64,000 nt of DNA from Rhizophagus irregularis (taxonomy: Eukaryota; Glomeromycota; Glomeromycetes; Glomerales; Glomeraceae), in NCBI RefSeq assembly GCF_026210795.1, contig NC_089444.1, positions 2,532,501 through 2,596,500 of the forward strand, given 5' to 3'. This document shows positions 62,095-64,000 of this stretch, in pieces. A model generated the notes under the pieces. It had not been told where the DNA came from and searched no databases. It saw nothing but the letters and a program-made list of their open reading frames with translations. Position numbers and translations under genes: made by a program. Each line of letters starts with the position of its first letter. Position 1 is the first letter of the stretch.

Positions 62095-63148
62095 ATGTCG
62101 CTGCATGAAAATAATAATCTTTTTGATTCACTTTTTGAAAACTTTACAGAAGGTTCAGAGGAGTCAGATAATTATGTAGACAGTGATAATGTAAGCAATG
62201 ACTATGAGTTTTTAGATCCTTGTATTGATTTGAAAGAATGTAATGTAAGTTTTTTACATAAAATATTTATAGATAATGATGAAATTAGTAGTTCTGACTC
62301 AGATAATTATGATTGATCTTGAAAGTGAAGGTGAAAGTGAAAATGAGAGTCAGAATGACATTTATAATAATAGTGCTGAATTTATGAAATTATAAATAAT
62401 ATAGAACAAAAAGAGTTAACGGCATGTGTAATAGTTGATTTTTTTGATGGAAAATTTCAACGATGTGGAAATAAAGAAGGAAATATAAGACAATTGCGTA
62501 ATCTTATTGGGACATGGCAAGTGGATCGAGATGTTATTAGAGAAGTAGATGGCAATTACAAAAATTGGTGTTTGTGATTTACATTTTCAATTTGACAATA
62601 AATACCTACATAATTCAAAAGAAAAACAATTAAAAAAGTTTGAGATGGGAATGATTCAATGGCGTAGAAGTATTTCTTGTAATAAGTATGTAACATTTTT
62701 TTCATGAGGTATAGGATGTACTCAACATTCTTGGCGTCTAAATGAACATAGTATTCAAGTACATGTATAGGACAATATAGTTGTAAAGCATTAAAAGTAT
62801 GCCATCCCTTATGTGTTCAAGCATTTGATAATATAAATATTAATCAAAAATCTCTTTGTTACTCATGTTATGAAGAATTTGGAGGACATATTTATCAACG
62901 TCCAGGAAGGGGAAAAAGGAAATACTTGTGAACAATTACATTAAGAAGATACTGGCAAAGGGCTTGAATTTTTGGGTAATTGGTTAATTCATTTTTCACA
63001 AACTCAAAATAAAGAAATAAAAAATGAGGCATTAATAGCGTTAGTTAATGCTCTTATTCCTTTTACATCTTTTCCAATTTCTAATAAACAAGCTTTAGCT
63101 AAATCAATTTCAAGTGATATAAATCAAATACACAGTGAAATTCGATAA
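62095..63148 (+). pseudogene. Frameshifted relic of a Cys-rich protein gene, family unnamed
   Basis: The frame opens at 62095 (MSLHENNNLFDSLFENFTEG, acidic Ser/Asp/Glu-rich) and breaks near 62310. It continues in other frames as NNIEQKELTACVIVDFFDGK, DGNYKNWC, then DLHFQFDNKYLHNSKEKQ, CHPLCVQAFDN, CYSCYEEFGGH, and a helical end (GKGLEFLGNWLIHFSQTQ, ALIPFTSFPISNKQALAKSI) stopping at 63146-63148. At least four shifts or stops. Paired Cys residues suggest zinc binding. The acidic start and Cys-rich middle resemble multicopy, possibly transposon-derived proteins of Rhizophagus, but I do not recognise the family. Confidence 0.6.
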
Positions 63149-63466
63149 ACTGGATCTATCAGTTCCACTAAAAATATCCGGTTTATCAGGATATCCGGTA
63201 TAGCGAATATATTAAAAATCTATTATACTGAATTTTTTTAAAAAATTCATGCTAATAAAATTAATATACATTATATTTTAATTTTTTATCTTAGTTTTAA
63301 GTCATAGAGGTCATGAAAATGAATATAAAATATTTTAATTGAATATAAAAGTAATATATAACTTCGGCCAGAATTAAGATTTTTATAATTCTGGCCAAAA
63401 TTAAGATTTACCGATCACGTTACTTAAATTTTATTGGTTAATGATCACGTGATCTGGTTTATCGAA
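63141..63466. mobile_element. Possible pogo/Tc1-style MITE
   Basis: Facing ends are 'ttcgataaactggatc' (63141) and 'gatctggtttatcgaa' (63451-63466). Near the left end are 'atccggtttatcaggatatc' and 'tatagcgaatata', words typical of pogo/Fot-like termini. No coding capacity; target duplication not resolved. Confidence 0.45.
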
Positions 63467-64000
63467 TCATTTTTACTATAGCTGGTTAGAAAATTGATCT
63501 GTTTTAGAAAAAAAAAAATAAAAAAAAAAATAAACTCTCTCCCCTTTCCGTTTTTTTTGTTAAAAAACCGCAGTAATATACCCTTTTTTTTCACAAACAC
63601 TTATAGTTTTTTCTAAGGAGCGAGGACCACTTGGTGGCCTCTACGGAAAGGTCTCCTTTTATTACCCTTGACCTGTGAGAGATATGGATACGGAAGATAT
63701 ACACCGTTCCACTTCAGTCTGTTCATAATAACCAGACTATTTTACCTTTACCTTTACCTTTTTTCTCAAATACGTTTGATAATATGTCCAACGCTCATGA
63801 AAATACTTTCCTTGTCTCTGTGAAAAAATTTCACGTGACAACAAAACGCTGAACCGGTTATAACAAGATTTACGAATTTAGACGCTCAAAAAGTTTCTTT
63901 TTTGAGCTTGCTGATCCTTTCTCGGACACCAATAATCTTCATTTATTTTTACACACCAATGATTATCACATGGATTCTACGCCTATTCGATACACATCCA
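63467..64000. other. Window end, no gene recognised
   Basis: After poly-A and T/C-rich runs there is an unusually GC-containing stretch at 63615-63740. Within it, 'aaggag' near 63616 pairs with 'ctcctt' near 63651 around 'ggaccacttggtggcc', a possible hairpin RNA or repeat end. I could not match it to tRNA boxes. A TCACGTGA lies at 63831-63838. A gene could start beyond the window. Confidence 0.45.

Noticed and set aside
63615-63660. Possible tRNA or SINE head
   Set aside because: No acceptable A or B box and no cloverleaf; only a short facing pair of words.

Overview
The window is eukaryotic: very AT-rich, with spliced genes, GT-AG introns of 60-100 bp and many short inverted-repeat transposons. 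The kinase style (SGNEKIDDFIQERQ, EWIPYNQFNEIKE, GKGGFSTVYSAEW, HRDFHTGN, DMG), an F-box gene, a DUF3504-like recombinase relic and the dense transposon load point to an arbuscular mycorrhizal fungus, Rhizophagus irregularis or a close relative. That assignment rests on recognised family style, not on a search.

The main content is a family of four tyrosine-kinase-like genes, all on the minus strand: A (3258-10021, 13 exons), B (21483-25829, 8), C (38214-48425, 20) and D (56477-60069, 7). Each ends in one ordinary kinase made of an N-lobe exon plus a C-lobe exon. In front stands a tandem array of near-identical exons (11, 6, 18 and 5). Each array exon joins strands beta4-beta5 of one N-lobe to the linker, beta1-beta3 and helix C of the next. 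The predicted protein is a string of degenerate kinase N-lobes followed by a single complete kinase. Every array exon is a multiple of three, starts and ends in phase 0, and has nearly the same splice sites, so any subset could be joined in frame. The array lobes carry GKN in place of GKG in the glycine loop but mostly keep the VALK lysine and the helix-C glutamate. One exon of A has an in-frame stop.

The genes were copied with their flanks. A, B and C share an upstream module with an ATTACGTAAT palindrome about 100-120 bp before the ATG. A, B and D share 3' flanks. Short transposons sit in some introns; comparison with sister introns exposes empty sites and target-site duplications.

Between the kinases lie a small split gene of unknown function (1474-2283), an F-box gene (11888-13381), a ubiquitin-like/ADP-ribosyltransferase-like fusion (16316-17497), a broken crypton/DUF3504-like tyrosine recombinase (28175-29863) and a frameshifted multicopy-type gene relic (62095-63148). 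The rest is AT-rich spacer holding MITEs of hAT-like, MULE-like and unassigned type, dispersed repeats and a long polypyrimidine tract. I saw no rRNA, convincing tRNA or CRISPR array. All exon models come from reading splice sites by eye and have no transcript support.
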